The notes below the pieces were generated by a model. That model saw only the letters and a list, made by a program, of their open reading frames with translations. It made no database searches and was not told the DNA's origin. Shown in pieces: positions 46,805-55,486 of a stretch of DNA of 64,000 nucleotides. Each line of letters begins with the position of its first letter. The first letter of the stretch is position 1. Source of the DNA: Silicimonas sp963779765. Its GTDB lineage: Bacteria > Pseudomonadota > Alphaproteobacteria > Rhodobacterales > Rhodobacteraceae. A program made the position numbers and the translations under genes. The stretch spans positions 124,001-188,000 of the forward strand of contig CAVZZP010000001.1 of the NCBI GenBank assembly GCA_963779765.1, given 5' to 3'.

Positions 46805-48006
46805 TACGCCGCCTCCCGCGAAGGCCGCGCCGGGTCGAGAAGCAACTCCCGCAGCCGCGCCGCGTTGGCGGTCAGATCGAACAGACGCTCGGCCCGCAGA
46901 CGCCCGGCCCGTCCCATGCGGTGCGCGGTCTCGCGGTCGGACAGGACAGCGTCGAGCGCTTCGGCCAGCGCCCCCGGATCGTTCGGCGGGCAGAGCCTCC
47001 CGGTCACGCCGTCTTCGACGATCTCGGGCCCGCCCGAGACGGTCGTCGTCACCACGGGAAGCCCGCGTGCCATCGCTTCGAGAAGCACCGTCGGCAGCCC
47101 GTCGCGGTCGCCCGAGTCCGTCACGACGCACGGCAGGACCGCCACCTCCGCCTCGGCCATGCGGCGGATCAGCTCCTCCTGCGGCAGGGCACCTTCAAGC
47201 CGGATTTCTTTCGACAACTCATGGCGTTCTATCGCCGAGCGAAGGTCGGCCTCCATCGGCCCGGAACCCACGATGGACAGATCGAAGGCTCGGCCACGGT
47301 CGCGAAGCCTGCGGCAGGCCTCGACCAGGACGCCGAAGCCCTTCTTCGGCACCAGACGACCGACGGCGATGATCCGTCCCGGCACCTGCGTCGCAGCCGT
47401 CACGGGCCGGAAGGCCGACAGGTCGATGCCGTTGTAGAGCCTGAGCACTCGCGCCTCGGGACACAGCGATGACAGGTAACGCGCGTTGTAGTCCGACACC
47501 GTGGCGACGAAGGCCGCCTCGCGCAGCTTCGCACGCCGCATGGTCGCGTCTGCCTCGGGCGTGACATAGGTGTGGAAGATGTCGCGTGCATGTGCGGTGA
47601 ACGAGAAGGTGCCGCCCATCCGACGCGCCGCAAGACAGGCCACGGTGGTCGCGTCCGACCCGAAATGGGCGTGCAGATGCGTGATGCCCAGCCGCGTGGC
47701 CTCCCCTGCCACGACCTCCGCCTTCGCCATGAGCGCGCCGACCTCCGCTGCCGACCGGCCCGAAAAGAGAGCCGCGTCCCCCGGGGCGGGTGTAGCGTCG
47801 GAGCCCCTGCCCACCGACTTCAGGATATGGACCCGCGCCTTCAGGTCCGACAGTCGCGCGTGGCGCGGCTCGTCCGGCGGGGACAGCAGGCTGAAGACAT
47901 GGACCTCGGCGCCAGCCGCTTCATGGGCGAGGAGTTCGTTCAGGATGAAGGTCTCGCTGAAACGCGGGAAGCGCTTCAGCACATAGGCGATGCGCGGCTC
48001 AGGCAT
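46804..48006 (-). CDS. GT4 glycosyltransferase (first of pair)
   Basis: A 400-aa retaining GT-B enzyme with YVLKRFPRFSETFILNEL at the start, HLHAHFGSDATTVACLAARR, IIAVGRLVPKKGFGVLVEA and the donor-site motif GLPTVLLEAMARGLPVVTT. The N-terminal FPRFSETFI motif is common in exopolysaccharide transferases. It overlaps the end of the receiver-MurG fusion gene by 8 bp. Confidence 0.87.
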   Translation of the reverse strand: MPEPRIAYVLKRFPRFSETFILNELLAHEAAGAEVHVFSLLSPPDEPRHARLSDLKARVHILKSVGRGSDATPAPGDAALFSGRSAAEVGALMAKAEVVAGEATRLGITHLHAHFGSDATTVACLAARRMGGTFSFTAHARDIFHTYVTPEADATMRRAKLREAAFVATVSDYNARYLSSLCPEARVLRLYNGIDLSAFRPVTAATQVPGRIIAVGRLVPKKGFGVLVEACRRLRDRGRAFDLSIVGSGPMEADLRSAIERHELSKEIRLEGALPQEELIRRMAEAEVAVLPCVVTDSGDRDGLPTVLLEAMARGLPVVTTTVSGGPEIVEDGVTGRLCPPNDPGALAEALDAVLSDRETAHRMGRAGRLRAERLFDLTANAARLRELLLDPARPSREAA

Positions 48007-49562
48007 GGGCGCGTTCCTCGGTGATGGGGGTGCGGACGTCGGCGATCATGGCGGCGAGGACGCGGGCGGCGGTGGTCACCCCGTCCGTCCTGAGGCGATG
48101 AACGGGCAGCCGCGGCGGTGGCTCGGACATGAGCCGCGCGAGAGCTTCCGGCGTCAGGGCTTCGCGCCTCAGGTAACGGGCGAGACCCTGACGCTCCAGC
48201 GCCTCGGCACGCATACGCTGCTCGCCCGAGGGACCAAGCCGGGGCACGGTGACGATCGGGACAGTCCATCGCCAGCGCCTCGTTGATCGAATTATAGCCT
48301 GTCATCGTGACCAGAAGGTCGGCGTCTTCCATCATCGCAGGCAGATCCGGGACATGCTCGAGAACCGTCACGCCGGCGACGGCGCCCAGGCGCTTAGCCT
48401 CGGACTTCAACTCGTCGTCCATCAGGGGGCCGGTCACGACGGTGACATGGGGTCGGCGGCGGACCGGAAACGTAGAGACCGCTTTGATCGCGGCCTCAAT
48501 GAGGGGAAACGCGTCCCGCCCGCCGCCACCGGAGACGACGATCCTCGACGGTACCGCTGGGAAGTCGGAGCGGACACGCGCGCGGACCGTGGTGACGACA
48601 CCGCATTCGGTGACGGCCCCCGGCTTCAGGGTATCCAGGCCATAGGCTTCGGCGCTTGGGAAAAAGCGCCGGTCGCCATAGACGAGGACATGGTCGTAAC
48701 TCTGTGAAATCAGACGATCGGTGCCGGATTGGGCCCAGCCCGCCCGAGTCCGTGCCGGTTCGTCGAGAATGTCGCGCAGCCCCAGCACCGTCCGGACCCG
48801 ACCGCGCGCCCGAAGCGCGCCCAGGATCGGCACCAATTCCTCCATCGCGCCTGCAGGCTCATGATCGACAAGAAAGACGTCCGGCTCGATGGTGGTCAGC
48901 ACACCCTCGATGATCCGCGACCGCATCGCGCGCGTCGTCTCGGGGTCGATCCTCAGCGATCCTGCCTGGTAGGCGCCCCGCCCCAGCTTGGCGAGCGAGG
49001 GAAGCTTGACGAAGTCGATCCCCGGATGCGGCTCGAAGACCATGCCCGCAGGACAGCCGACCAGCATCAGGACCGACACGCCCGGCACCTGCGCCACCAG
49101 TTCGCGCGCGATGGCAGAGTTGCGGCGCATATGGCCGAGCCCGATGGTGTCGTGCGAATACATCACGACCGACGGCCCGGCAGACGCGGACGCGCCGGGT
49201 GCCGCTGGCCGCGTCAAGGCGCCCACGAGTTCCCGCAGACGCGACAGCGCGAAGGGCTTCGACAGGAACGCCGCGGCCGTCAGGCCTTCGGCCCGCGCGC
49301 GGTTCGCGACGCTGTCCTGACCCGTCATGACGATAACCGGCGTTCCGTGCAGGGTCTCGGAAGCCTCGCCCAGCACATCGAGGCCATCGCCGTCGCCGAG
49401 GGAGATGTCCGCGATCACCAGATCGAACCCGTCGCTACCAAGCGCTTCGCGCGCTGCGGCGGCGGAGGGCGCATGGAGGACCTCGACCCCCGTCTTCCTG
49501 AGCGAGAGCGCGATGTTGCGCGCCAGCACCGGCTCGTCCTCGGCAAGAAGTATGCGTGTCAT
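47999..49562 (-). CDS. response-regulator receiver domain fused to a MurG-like (GT28) glycosyltransferase, one frame break
   Basis: About 520 aa. Residues 1-120 form a complete receiver domain: acidic pair in LLAEDEP, phospho-acceptor aspartate in LVIADISLGDGDG, threonine in VIVMTGQD and lysine in FLSKPF. Residues from about 130 match predicted MurG-like transferases, beginning VVMYSHDTIGLGHMRRNSAI, with VVSGGGGRDAFPL and LVTMTGYNSINEALAMD. The frame changes +1 near 48258-48266, followed by PIVTVPRLGPSGEQRM. No output DNA-binding domain is present. Phosphorylation may therefore switch transferase activity directly. It heads the six-gene operon to 41540 and is divergent from a histidine kinase gene. 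Confidence 0.8.
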
Positions 49563-49651
49563 CCCGACCTCGTGAGTTTCGCGGACAGGATGGCAGCGGG
49601 CGGCGCGCGGCAGGAGAGGGGCAAAGCCCGCGACTGGGGCAAAACGCCCGC

Positions 49652-49670
49652 GGGATTTGTGCGAAATCCC
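49652..49670. promoter_or_regulatory. inverted repeat in the divergent region, first of two
   Basis: GGGATTT and AAATCCC are perfect 7-base arms around GTGCG, located about 90 bp upstream of the receiver-MurG fusion gene. With the dyad at 49726-49738 (GGGG and CCCC around ATATA) it is the most structured part of the 258-bp gap, and it may bind the regulator encoded at 51217-52425. Confidence 0.4.
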
Positions 49671-49725
49671 CCAGGGCCGCGTCAGCCTATGGCCCGTCCC
49701 GGCGAACGTCCGCCGTCATCTATAG

Positions 49726-49738
49726 GGGGATATACCCC
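49726..49738. promoter_or_regulatory. inverted repeat in the divergent region, second of two
   Basis: GGGG and CCCC flank ATATA about 83 bp upstream of the histidine kinase start. It is in the right place for an operator of the kinase gene. No sigma-54 type (-24/-12) promoter is apparent nearby. Confidence 0.35.
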
Positions 49739-49820
49739 AAATCCGGCGCCTATAACCTCGGTTGATTGCCAGGCGATCGGGCAAGATCGGAGAGATTGTA
49801 ACCAATACGGACGTGATTCC

Positions 49821-51215
49821 ATGGGAGCCCAACCGGTGCCGAAACTTTTGTCGCTGCGCGACTCTCCGCACTACATGCAGGTTCTCGCGATCTTCGTGGT
49901 GACGAGCTTCATCGCGATCTTCACGACCACGAGCGTGCTCAGCCAATACCTCGCCAACTACATGACGACGAACATGATGATGCGGGACGCCGTCGTCTCG
50001 ATGGAGTTCCTCAATTCCATCGTACGCGTCGAAGAGGCCGATCCGAACTCTTTGGGCCTGTCGCGCATCTCGGACCCTGCAGGCGACGCCGAGACACGGG
50101 AATTCTTCACGCACGTCTCGCGCCTTCCCGACGTCTTTCGCGCAAACATCTATTCCGCGTCGGGCGAGGTTCTGTGGTCGAGTGACCCCGAATTGATCGG
50201 TCGCACCTTCGAGGGCAACGACGAGCTCGCAGCCGCTCTCAAGGGCACGCTCGACCCCGAGATCGTCGTCGTCGACCGCGAGGGCAAGGAAGAGCATGTC
50301 GGCTTCCCGGCCGACGTCCAGGAATTCATCGAGTTCTACATCCCGATCTGGTCCGAGGACGACAGCACCGTCATCGGCGCGGTCGAGGTCTACAAGGCTC
50401 CCGAGGCCCTTCTCGACACCATCCACGGCGTCGTCACGCTGGCCTGGGTCGGCGCCCTGATCTCGGGGGCGGTGCTCTTTACCGCTCTGCTCGCCGTCGT
50501 GGTCTACGCGACCCGCATCCTCCGGCGCCAGGAACAGCGGCTGGTCGAAACCGAGCGCCTTGCCGTCGTGGGCGAGATGGCGTCCGCAGTGGCCCATGGC
50601 CTGAGAAATCCGCTGGCCGCGATACGCTCCTGCGCCGAACTGGTGGCGGAGGACGACATTCCGGGCGACAGCCGCACCGCGATCCACGACATCATGGATC
50701 AGGTCGACCGGCTGGAGACCTGGATACGCTCGTTCCTCACCCGGACACGCGCGGCGCCGAACAGCGCCGGCGACATCGCGCACGTCGACATCATAATCCA
50801 GCGCTGTCTTGCGGGCTTTGAACCCCAACTTCGGAAGCGCGGCATCGCGGTCGAACTGGCGCAGAGCCAGGGCAGCCCGGTCGCCTCGGCCGCATCCGCC
50901 GAACTTGAACAGGTGCTGAACACGATCCTGTCGAACGCCGTCGAAGCGATGAAGGCGGGCGGCATCCTGCGGATCGGCTGGCACGCGGCCCCCGGCGGCC
51001 GCATCGCGATCGAGGTCTCCGACACCGGTCCGGGCCTCAGCGACGAGCAGATGGCGCGGCTCTTCGTGCCGTTCCAGACATCCAAGTCGTCGGGCCTTGG
51101 CGTCGGACTGGCGCTCGGGCGTCGCATCGCCGAGCGTCTCGGCGGCTCGCTCGACCTGAAGAACCGCCCCGAGACGGGCGTCGAAGTCACACTGACCGTA
51201 CCGGCGAGGGCCTGA
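49821..51215 (+). CDS. membrane sensor histidine kinase (NtrB/DctB-like core)
   Basis: A 464-aa kinase. Two membrane helices (about 19-41 and 205-232) bracket a periplasmic sensor of about 160 residues with sCache-like strands (FRANIYSASGEVLWSS). The H-box is AVAHGLRNPLAAIRS, the N-box LNTILSNAVEAM, and the G-boxes DTGPGLSDEQ and GLGVGLALGRRIAERLGG. It is one base from the downstream regulator gene and divergent from the receiver-MurG gene. It may phosphorylate both that regulator and the receiver-fused transferase; the second part is inference. The ligand is unknown. Confidence 0.9.
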   Translation: MGAQPVPKLLSLRDSPHYMQVLAIFVVTSFIAIFTTTSVLSQYLANYMTTNMMMRDAVVSMEFLNSIVRVEEADPNSLGLSRISDPAGDAETREFFTHVSRLPDVFRANIYSASGEVLWSSDPELIGRTFEGNDELAAALKGTLDPEIVVVDREGKEEHVGFPADVQEFIEFYIPIWSEDDSTVIGAVEVYKAPEALLDTIHGVVTLAWVGALISGAVLFTALLAVVVYATRILRRQEQRLVETERLAVVGEMASAVAHGLRNPLAAIRSCAELVAEDDIPGDSRTAIHDIMDQVDRLETWIRSFLTRTRAAPNSAGDIAHVDIIIQRCLAGFEPQLRKRGIAVELAQSQGSPVASAASAELEQVLNTILSNAVEAMKAGGILRIGWHAAPGGRIAIEVSDTGPGLSDEQMARLFVPFQTSKSSGLGVGLALGRRIAERLGGSLDLKNRPETGVEVTLTVPARA

Positions 51216-51216
51216 C

Positions 51217-52425
51217 ATGAGCGATATCCTGATCGTCGAGGACGAGGTCGTGCTGGCGCGGTCCATCGTCAGTTTCCTGGAACGACGCGGCTTCTCGGCC
51301 AGCTATGCCGTAGACGCGGCATCGGCGCGCGCGATGATCGAGCGCGACGCACCCCGCCTCGTGATCCTCGACTACAAGTTGAACGAGGATGACGGGCTCG
51401 AGCTTCTGGAACGGATCCGCGCCGCATCGCCGAGGACGCAGGTGGTGATGATGACGGGTCATGGCGACATCGACGTGGCCGTCCGCGCGATGAAGGGCGG
51501 CGCGCGCGACTTCCTCGTCAAGCCGACGCCTCTCTCGGCCATCGCCTCCATTGCGGGCGAGTTGATGCTGGACGAAATGCAGGGCGGTCTCGAACGCAAC
51601 GGGGCGGACCGGATCGTCGGACGCTCGTCGGCGGCGAACGCGCTTCGCGCCACCATTCGCAAGCTCGGCAAGCCGGGCGAAACGCGGCCCGGCATCCTCA
51701 TCATGGGCCCCGAGGGCAGCGGCAAGTCGCTGGCGGCGGTGGCCCTTCACGAGACCGCAGCCCCCGAGACGCCGCTCGAGACCTTCGACTGCGCCGTCGA
51801 CCGGGAGGACGACCTGGACGACCGGCTGCGTCGCACATCGGGCGGAACGCTGATCCTGCGCCATGTGTCGGAACTGGCCCTCGGCGGGCAGGCGCGGATT
51901 CTTCAGCGACTCCAGCAGGACGACCGGCCACCCTGCCTCATCGCCACGTCCGTGCGTCACCTGTCGCCGGGGCCGAGCTTCCTGCCAGACCTTCTCTACC
52001 GCATCCAGGTCGGCTGGATCGACATGCCGCCCTTGGCCGAGCGTGCCGCCGACGTCCTGCCCATCGCCGATATCTTCGCCCGCCGCATCGCGCGAGACCG
52101 GGGCGAGGCGCGCCCGCGTTTCACGTCCGCCGCCCGTGCGAGGCTTCTGGAGCACGACTGGCCGGGCAACGTGGCGGAGCTTGAGAACTGCATCGCGCGC
52201 GCGATGCTGGAGCAGACCGACGGCCAGATCGACGGACCGCATATCCGCGCTATCGGCGCCAGGCAATCGGGCGAGTTGCCGACGCTTCGCGACATCGAAC
52301 TCGGCGCCATCACCACGGCCCTGACCCGCACGGGCGGCAACGTCTCGCGCGCGGCCGAGCTTCTGGGTATCAGCCGCGACACCCTTCGCTACCGGATGGA
52401 GAAATTCGAGCTGTCGCGCAGGTAG
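51217..52425 (+). CDS. NtrC-type response regulator lacking the GAFTGA loop
   Basis: A 402-aa protein with a receiver domain (VEDEVVLARS, phospho-site LVILDYKLNEDDG, MMTGHGD, LVKPT). The AAA domain follows (Walker A MGPEGSGKSLAAV, GGTLILRHVSEL in the Walker B place, arginine region LPDLLYRIQVGWIDMPPLAER). It ends in a Fis-type helix-turn-helix (VSRAAELLGISRDTLRYRMEKF). The AAA domain is shortened and has no GAFTGA sequence, the loop that contacts sigma-54. Walker B also lacks the usual acidic pair. It probably activates or represses with the housekeeping polymerase, as Rhodobacter NtrC does. Its 3' end overlaps the convergent kinase gene by 37 bp. Confidence 0.85.
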   Translation: MSDILIVEDEVVLARSIVSFLERRGFSASYAVDAASARAMIERDAPRLVILDYKLNEDDGLELLERIRAASPRTQVVMMTGHGDIDVAVRAMKGGARDFLVKPTPLSAIASIAGELMLDEMQGGLERNGADRIVGRSSAANALRATIRKLGKPGETRPGILIMGPEGSGKSLAAVALHETAAPETPLETFDCAVDREDDLDDRLRRTSGGTLILRHVSELALGGQARILQRLQQDDRPPCLIATSVRHLSPGPSFLPDLLYRIQVGWIDMPPLAERAADVLPIADIFARRIARDRGEARPRFTSAARARLLEHDWPGNVAELENCIARAMLEQTDGQIDGPHIRAIGARQSGELPTLRDIELGAITTALTRTGGNVSRAAELLGISRDTLRYRMEKFELSRR

Positions 52426-53075
52426 GCCAGGATCATCGCCTCGTGGTCGGGCCGTCCCGCCTCGCGCAGTTTCAGGTGCCGGCGGACCAGAGCGATGCGC
52501 AGGAAGCGGCGGAAGATGTCGTCGTCGCAGGCTCGCCCGATGTCGCGCCACGCCGCCCGCACCCGGTCGGCCCAAAGTGCCACGCCCCCCTGAAGCGAGG
52601 TTGCGGCATGGGCGGCGAAGTTCGCCAGATCCGCCTCCGGCGGCCCCAGCGCCAGATCGTCCAGGTCGACGATCCACACCGTCCCGCCGGCGTCTCGGAT
52701 GAACTGCCCCGCGTGAAGATCGCCATGCAACGTGGCTGTACCATCGGGGACAGTCTCGGCCAAGATAGCCCGGGCCGTCTCGTTGCGAAGCAGCGCCTGT
52801 CTCGGACGAATGCGACGGAACGGATCGAAGCGGACAAGACCCGCCACGGGGCTCGCCTGAAGGCGGGCGACCGGCTCAAGAAGATCGCGCAAGTCACTGG
52901 CAAGCAAAGTCAATCCGGTTTCACCCTCGATCCGTTCGAAGGAAATCTGCCGAGGGTCGTCCAAACAGGCCAGCGCATCGGGCGTCGTCACCCCGGCACG
53001 GCGAAGGATCGAGGAGCGCCGAAGCGCCTCGGCGGCCGTGGCGCCGTCCCGGTGCGTCTTCAGGAAACGGGACAC
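52389..53075 (-). CDS. aminoglycoside phosphotransferase-fold kinase (copy 3)
   Basis: A 228-aa protein with the catalytic loop TLHGDLHAGQFIRD and the metal-binding segment VWIVDLDDLALGPPEADLANF. As in the two kinases at 41540-43878, the loop asparagine is replaced (glutamine here). The N-terminal lobe is short, so the start is uncertain. The GTG at 53075 overlaps the end of the MurG-like gene by 16 bp, and no earlier start in this frame makes sense. It forms a two-gene unit with that transferase. Confidence 0.65.
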   Translation of the reverse strand: MSRFLKTHRDGATAAEALRRSSILRRAGVTTPDALACLDDPRQISFERIEGETGLTLLASDLRDLLEPVARLQASPVAGLVRFDPFRRIRPRQALLRNETARAILAETVPDGTATLHGDLHAGQFIRDAGGTVWIVDLDDLALGPPEADLANFAAHAATSLQGGVALWADRVRAAWRDIGRACDDDIFRRFLRIALVRRHLKLREAGRPDHEAMILAYLRDSSNFSIR

Positions 53076-54062
53076 GTCATCTCGAGGATCAATTTCGCCG
53101 CGACCGCAGCCCCGTCGGGACCAAGGTCGACGGGCCGTCGCCGGCGCGGATGGTCGATGCGGTCGGCGAGCCAGGCGGACGCCGTGCCGAGGCGGTCCGG
53201 ACGAAGCGCGCAGCCCAGTCTCGGACCCCAGAGCCTGACACGCGCCGCCTGATCGTCGAGGCTGCGGGGTATGGCGGCAAGAAGCGTCGGCGTGTCGGTG
53301 CTCGCCAGCTCGAGGACCGAGTTGTAGCCCGCCGTCGAGATCACGACATCCGCCGCACGGAAGACGGCGTTCAGTTCTCCGCCCGGATCGAAGACCTCGT
53401 CGGCCTGGGACAGCGCCACTCCCGAAGCCCGGGGGCCGAGGGCTTGGCGAACCCGAAAAGGCCGCGATGCAAGCCTCCGCGCCTCGGCGATCACCGCGTC
53501 GAGCAGCGGATAGAGGCCGGCGCGGGTCTCGGCGGTTCCGCCACCGCCCGTGGCAACGACGATGCCCGTGTCTGCCGTCCCCGGGGCGACGCGCGCCCGT
53601 CGGCCGCAGGATCCAACCGCAGCAGTCGACAGAACGTGCGAACCCGGCGTCCAGAGAAGGGCGCCAGTGCAACACAGGATTCGGGACGATGACGCGGTCC
53701 CAAGGACGTCCGTCGTCGCGCCGGAACGCGGCCAACAGACTGTCGGGTGTCTGGCGCAGCACGAGGATCGCCGGACAGGCCAGATGCGCCGATCCCGGGA
53801 GATTGAGCGTATCCACCACAACCAGGTCGAAGCCGCCCTGCCCGACCGACTGCGCCATGTCCTTGCGCTCACGCAACGTGACGCCGTGGAAGACCGTGCG
53901 ATCCTCGACCGAAAGACCGTCTGGCGGCGCGTTGGTGAAAAGATGCGCCCGGACGGAGGGGTCCGCCGCACGGACCGCGCGGGCGATCGTGGACAGTCGG
54001 CGCAGGTGGCCGAGGCCTGATCTGGAGGTTCCGAGAAAAGCGATGGTCCTGGCGCGGGTCAT
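53060..54062 (-). CDS. MurG-like (GT28) glycosyltransferase, one frame break
   Basis: About 334 aa. The N-terminus IAFLGTSRSGLGHLRRLSTI is the same motif type as in the receiver fusion at 47999-49562, here without a receiver domain. The C-terminal donor site has VVATGGGGTAETR and VVISTAGYNSVLELASTDTP. The frame changes +1 somewhere between 53575 and 53610. The pairing of one MurG-like transferase with one APH-type kinase repeats the theme of the larger operon, so this probably acts on the same product. Confidence 0.7.
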
Positions 54063-54248
54063 TCTGTCTCCCTCGCGCATCAGCCTGTCACGCAAGGCCG
54101 GAGGGCAAAAGCCGCCGCCATCGGTCAAGCTGCGTCAAACGCCCCAATTGGACACATCCGACAGGCGGAAACGGGTCCCGGACACTTGCGCCTGAAGCGC
54201 TTTCCAAGATACGGTAATCGCGTTGAAATCGGCTTGAACGGGGCACAC

Positions 54249-54548
54249 ATGAACAGACTTGTCTTCATCGTCGGCGCGACGCTCTGGCTTGGCGCCTGCG
54301 CCTCGACGGGCGTCACCACCGGTGGCGCGCCGAGCGATGGCGGAACGTCGAACCTGCCCGATCAACTGGTCGCCCTCGCCGCGCCGGGCCAGGACCTTCG
54401 GTCGGTCAAGCTGATGCCCGAGGACGGGTGCTATTGGTACCGGCACGTCGGCCCGGTCGAGACGACGATGCTGCCGCTTCTCTCGGTCAACAAGCGCCAC
54501 ATCTGCACCGCATCGTCGGCCGCCGCAGCCCCCGCCCCGGCAGCCTGA
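54249..54548 (+). CDS. small lipoprotein of unknown function
   Basis: A 99-aa protein with a lipobox LGAC at residues about 15-18 of MNRLVFIVGATLWLGACAS, so it is probably a membrane-anchored lipoprotein. The mature part has two cysteines (EDGCYWYRH, KRHICTA) that may form a disulfide, and it ends in an Ala/Pro tail. I do not recognise a family. It converges on the L,D-transpeptidase gene 16 bp away, which may hint at a cell-envelope role. Confidence 0.65.
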   Translation: MNRLVFIVGATLWLGACASTGVTTGGAPSDGGTSNLPDQLVALAAPGQDLRSVKLMPEDGCYWYRHVGPVETTMLPLLSVNKRHICTASSAAAAPAPAA

Positions 54549-54564
54549 GCCGGGGCCCGGTCCG

Positions 54565-55359
54565 TCAGGACCGCGCCGCCAGCATTCCTTCCGCCGGATA
54601 GAGGTGAGCGCTCGACCCGAGCGCCACCTGGTCGTAGAGCCCGATGATGTGCGCCATCACCATCCGCACGCAGCCAGAGCTGGCGCGTCCGCCGATCGAG
54701 CGGGGATGGGGCGTGCCATGGATGCGCAGATACGTGTCGCGGTTCCCCGAGAAGAGATAAAGCGCGCGCGAGCCAAGCGGGTTGCTCGGACCGCCGTCCA
54801 TGCCGTCGGCGAATTTCTCGTATGCGTTGGGATCGCGTTCGATCATGTCCTCGGTCGGGCGCCAGGTGGGCCACTTCTTCTTGACCTTGATGGTATAGAC
54901 ACCCGGCTCGTAGAGGTTGCCCTTCGCGATGGCGACACCGAAGCGCAGAGCGGTCCCGTCCGGCTGGATGTGGTAGAGATACCGCGCAACGGCATCGACG
55001 TGGATGTCGCCCGGACGCAGACCGGAATTGGCTTCGACCCGCTTCGGCAGGAAGCGGTTGTGGAAGCCCCAGGGGTTGGTCGTCGCGGGGTCGTAGTTCG
55101 CCGGCGTCACCTGCGCATCCCACTGGTTCCAGCGGCGGCTGTCCGACACGGGCTGCCGTGCCGGCGGCTCGGCCGGGGCCTCGACGGCGGTCTCGACGGT
55201 CGTGTCAATGGGCGTCGCATTGGGATCGGCCGCAGCGGGACCCGAGGGCGGCAGCAGCGGGCCCTGCATGTCATCCGACTGCGCGAACACCGGAACGGGC
55301 AGCGCCGCCGAGAACAGCGTGGCCGATGTCGCTATGAAGTGCCGTCGTGTCAGAGTCAT
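54565..55359 (-). CDS. L,D-transpeptidase (YkuD domain)
   Basis: A 264-aa exported enzyme with a Tat-like signal (TLTRRHFIATSATLFSA) and a Pro/Ala-rich spacer to about residue 75. The YkuD domain carries the active-site motif IHGTPHPRSIGGRASSGCVR, with catalytic His and Cys. It cross-links peptidoglycan through L,D bonds or attaches proteins to it. It appears to be a single-gene unit. Confidence 0.9.
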   Translation of the reverse strand: MTLTRRHFIATSATLFSAALPVPVFAQSDDMQGPLLPPSGPAAADPNATPIDTTVETAVEAPAEPPARQPVSDSRRWNQWDAQVTPANYDPATTNPWGFHNRFLPKRVEANSGLRPGDIHVDAVARYLYHIQPDGTALRFGVAIAKGNLYEPGVYTIKVKKKWPTWRPTEDMIERDPNAYEKFADGMDGGPSNPLGSRALYLFSGNRDTYLRIHGTPHPRSIGGRASSGCVRMVMAHIIGLYDQVALGSSAHLYPAEGMLAARS

Positions 55360-55486
55360 TCCGAGCGTCTCCGTAAGTTCCCCAGGTCAGCCACCCAGCT
55401 AGGGTCAAAATGGGGCGAAATTCAAGCAGTGCCCGCAAATTGCCGGAATCACCATGCGGCACCGTTGCAGAAAGATTGCCCTTCGA

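Noticed and set aside
49563..49820. A sigma-54 promoter upstream of the histidine kinase
   Set aside because: No TGGC-N9-TGC type sequence at the right spacing was found, and the paired regulator lacks GAFTGA.
1..54062. Calling the frame-broken genes pseudogenes
   Set aside because: Too many unrelated conserved genes are affected, with no large deletions, stops or insertion sequences, and the sequence on both sides of each break stays conserved.
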